Positions 5,558 through 7,505 of a stretch of 7,505 bases of DNA are shown in pieces (position 1 is the stretch's first letter; each line of letters begins with the position of its first letter). This DNA is from Candidatus Hydrogenedentota bacterium (GTDB lineage Bacteria; Hydrogenedentota; Hydrogenedentia; Hydrogenedentales; SLHB01). A model generated the notes under the pieces. That model saw only the letters and a list, made by a program, of their open reading frames with translations. It did not search any database and was not told the origin of the DNA. The DNA is taken from positions 1 through 7,505 of the forward strand of contig JAHDWY010000203.1 in the NCBI GenBank assembly GCA_023384315.1, read 5' to 3'. The translations under genes were made by a program, and so were the position numbers.

Positions 5558-7498
5558 ATGCGAACCATCGCGGCAATCATGTGGAGTCTGATTATGTTCG
5601 GGGAATTCGCTTCCTCGGCGGAACCGGAACCGTTCGCGCTGCAACCGCTGCCGCTGGGTGAAATCAAACCCGAAGGATGGCTCGCAAACCAACTCCGAAT
5701 TCAAGCCGGCGGCCTGACCGGTCACCTCGACGAGTTCTGGCCGGACGTGCGCGACAGCGGCTGGATCGGCGGCGACGCCGAAGGCTGGGAACGCGGCCCC
5801 TACTGGCTCGACGGCCTCGTGCCGCTCGCCTATCTCCTCGACGACCCCGCACTCATCGCCAAGGCCGAACGGTGGATGAACTACATTCTCGAGCACCAGC
5901 ATGAAGACGGCTGGCTCGGACCGCTCCACGGCCAGCGTGGCGGCAAACCCGCCGAACATACGCACGACGCCTGGCCCACCTTCGTCGCCGTCAAGGCGAT
6001 GGCGCAGTACTACGAAGCCACCGGCGACGACCGCGTGATCCCGGCGCTCCTTCGCTACGCCGCCGCCTTACAGAAAGTCCTCGAAGACGACCCCCTCTTC
6101 GAGTGGGGACGCCACCGTTGGATGGATGGCGCCCTGTCCATGCTTTGGCTTTACGACCGCACCGGCGAGGAACGCCTGCTCGAAGTCGCCAGGTTACTGG
6201 AGCAACAGGGATACGATTGGCGCGCTCACTTCACCGCCTTCCCCTACCGCGAGCGAACCGATCGATCCAAGGCCTCCATGGACACCCACGTCGTCAACAA
6301 CGCCATGGGAATCAAAGCGCCCGGCCTGTCCTATCGTCTCGGTGGCGGCGGCTCCGCGAAGCAAGCCGTTTTCGAAGGTCTCGCGAATCTCGACCGCTAT
6401 CACGGTCAGGCGACCGGACTCTTCAGCGGCGACGAGCATCTCGCCGGGAAAAACCCGTCCCAAGGCACCGAACTCTGCGCGGTCGTCGAGTACCTCTACT
6501 CCCTCGAATATCTCATCGCGACCTTCGGCGACCCCGCGCTCGCGGATCGCATGGAACGCATTGCCTTCAACGCCCTGCCCGCAACCTTCAAACCCGACAT
6601 GTGGGCTCACCAGTACGACCAGCAGGCCAACCAGGTCATCGCCTGCGTCGCACCGGAAAACGTCTACACCACCAACGGCCCCGACTCAAACATCTTCGGC
6701 CTCGAACCCAACTACGGATGCTGCACTTCAAACATGCACCAGGGCTGGCCCAAGTTCGCTTCTCACCTCTGGATGAAGACCCCCGACAGCGGACTCGCCG
6801 CCGTGGCCTATGCGCCGTGCACCATTCAAACACGCCTGGGAGATTCGGAAGTGACCGTCCGCGTCGATACGGATTATCCCTTCCGCGAATCCGTCGCGAT
6901 CGCTGTGACGGTTGACCACCCCCTGACCTTCCCGCTCTTGTTGCGCATCCCTGACTGGGCGCAAGACACGCGACTCGAAGTGGGCGGCGAAACCGTCGCC
7001 TCGCCAAAGGCCGGCGCCTTCCATCGCATCGAACGGGAGTGGGAGGGAGAAACCCTGGTCTTACTCCGCTTCCCCATGCATCCACGCGTCGAACCGCGCT
7101 TCAACGACGGCGTCACCATCCACCACGGACCCCTCGTGTTGAGTCTCAAGATTGAAGAAGAGTGGCGGCAGATTCGCGGCGAATTGCCCCACGCCGATTG
7201 GGAAGTCCACCCACTTTCCCCGTGGAACTATGCCCTCGCACTCGATCCCAAAAACTTGGCCGGTTCCATCGCCGTGGAAGAACGCCCCCTCGGCGCAAAC
7301 CCCTTCTCCCCCGAAGGCGCGCCCATCGTTGCATCCGTCAAAGGAAGCCAACTACCCGATTGGACCCTCCACCGCAACGCCGCCGCACCCCTTCCCAAGA
7401 GCCCCGTCCAATCCGATTCCCCCCAGGAACAACTAACCCTAATCCCCTACGGATGCACCAACCTCCGCCTAACTGAATTCCCCACACTAACCAAGTAG
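5558..7498 (+). CDS. Exported GH127/DUF1680 glycoside hydrolase (beta-L-arabinofuranosidase superfamily)
   Basis: This 646-residue protein has a signal peptide at 1-21 (hydrophobic core IAAIMWSLIMFG, cleavage near ASSA21) and no lipobox. Residues about 28-405 form the catalytic (alpha/alpha)6 barrel: LGEIKPEGWLANQL (33-46), GGDAEGWERGPYWLDGLVPL (71-90), HEDGWLGPL (115-123), a His-Val-Val-Asn-Asn block (244-248), TELCAVVEY (304-312) and NYGCCTSNMHQGWPKF (385-400). The Glu305-x-Cys307 and Cys388-Cys389 pairs match the zinc ligands and cysteine nucleophile of Bifidobacterium HypBA1, which retains anomeric configuration through a Cys-glycosyl intermediate. Glu293 in GDEHLAG is a candidate acid/base. 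Beta-sandwich domains follow (about 410-570, with LLLRIPDWAQ 460-469 and HHGPLVLSL 522-530). Known substrates of the superfamily include beta-L-arabinofuranosides and aceric acid in rhamnogalacturonan-II, so the sugar is open. It is transcribed divergently from the propeller-barrel/GH106 operon. The ATG has GGGGA 4 bases upstream. Length and C-terminus look complete; the last 50 codons differ in composition. Confidence 0.88.
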   Translation: MRTIAAIMWSLIMFGEFASSAEPEPFALQPLPLGEIKPEGWLANQLRIQAGGLTGHLDEFWPDVRDSGWIGGDAEGWERGPYWLDGLVPLAYLLDDPALIAKAERWMNYILEHQHEDGWLGPLHGQRGGKPAEHTHDAWPTFVAVKAMAQYYEATGDDRVIPALLRYAAALQKVLEDDPLFEWGRHRWMDGALSMLWLYDRTGEERLLEVARLLEQQGYDWRAHFTAFPYRERTDRSKASMDTHVVNNAMGIKAPGLSYRLGGGGSAKQAVFEGLANLDRYHGQATGLFSGDEHLAGKNPSQGTELCAVVEYLYSLEYLIATFGDPALADRMERIAFNALPATFKPDMWAHQYDQQANQVIACVAPENVYTTNGPDSNIFGLEPNYGCCTSNMHQGWPKFASHLWMKTPDSGLAAVAYAPCTIQTRLGDSEVTVRVDTDYPFRESVAIAVTVDHPLTFPLLLRIPDWAQDTRLEVGGETVASPKAGAFHRIEREWEGETLVLLRFPMHPRVEPRFNDGVTIHHGPLVLSLKIEEEWRQIRGELPHADWEVHPLSPWNYALALDPKNLAGSIAVEERPLGANPFSPEGAPIVASVKGSQLPDWTLHRNAAAPLPKSPVQSDSPQEQLTLIPYGCTNLRLTEFPTLTK

Positions 7499-7505
7499 AA
7501 CGAGC

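Noticed and set aside
5483..5965. Minus-strand 160-codon frame covering the divergent promoter and the start of the GH127 gene
   Set aside because: It overlaps the signal peptide and catalytic domain of a firmly identified gene, and its sequence resembles no domain.

Overview
The window reads as GC-rich bacterial DNA with long, tightly packed genes. Three of its five coding regions encode large exported carbohydrate-active proteins with Sec-type signal peptides and no lipobox cysteine. This gene content (GH106, GH127/DUF1680, sensor-type propeller blades, and a DUF433/DUF5615 pair next door) fits a free-living, polysaccharide-degrading Gram-negative bacterium. The Planctomycetes/Verrucomicrobia/Lentisphaerae/Hydrogenedentes area is a plausible home. 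That placement is a guess from gene content, because there is no rRNA or other phylogenetic marker in the window.

Layout. Bases 1-592 (+) hold the end of a DUF433-type antitoxin gene and a complete DUF5615 PIN-like toxin gene, overlapping at GTGA: a type II toxin-antitoxin-like module. It ends tail to tail with the next gene, and the two stop codons share bases 590-591. Bases 5369 down to 589 (-) are a two-gene operon. The first gene encodes a 718-residue exported protein with about five Reg_prop-like beta-propeller blades followed by an uncharacterised alpha-helical, probably (alpha/alpha)6-barrel domain. Twenty bases later comes an 867-residue GH106-type alpha-L-rhamnosidase with a strong Shine-Dalgarno. 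Bases 5370-5557 are a divergent control region with a G/C hairpin in the likely leader of the plus-strand gene. Bases 5558-7498 (+) encode a 646-residue exported GH127/DUF1680 protein (beta-L-arabinofuranosidase superfamily) with the Glu-x-Cys and Cys-Cys zinc/nucleophile motifs intact.

How it may work together. A rhamnosidase, a GH127 enzyme and an unknown helical-barrel enzyme expressed from one divergent control region look like a small locus for trimming side chains from a rhamnose-containing plant or algal glycan. GH106 and GH127 enzymes also occur together in the rhamnogalacturonan-II system of Bacteroides thetaiotaomicron. No SusC/SusD, transporter or regulator gene lies in the window, so this would be a part of a larger locus or a stand-alone periplasmic set.

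The most unusual item is the 718-residue propeller-barrel fusion. It carries a short run of blades of the type normally found in periplasmic sensors of hybrid two-component systems, but here they are attached to a putative enzyme domain of unknown activity. I found no tRNA, rRNA, CRISPR, insertion sequence or long repeat.
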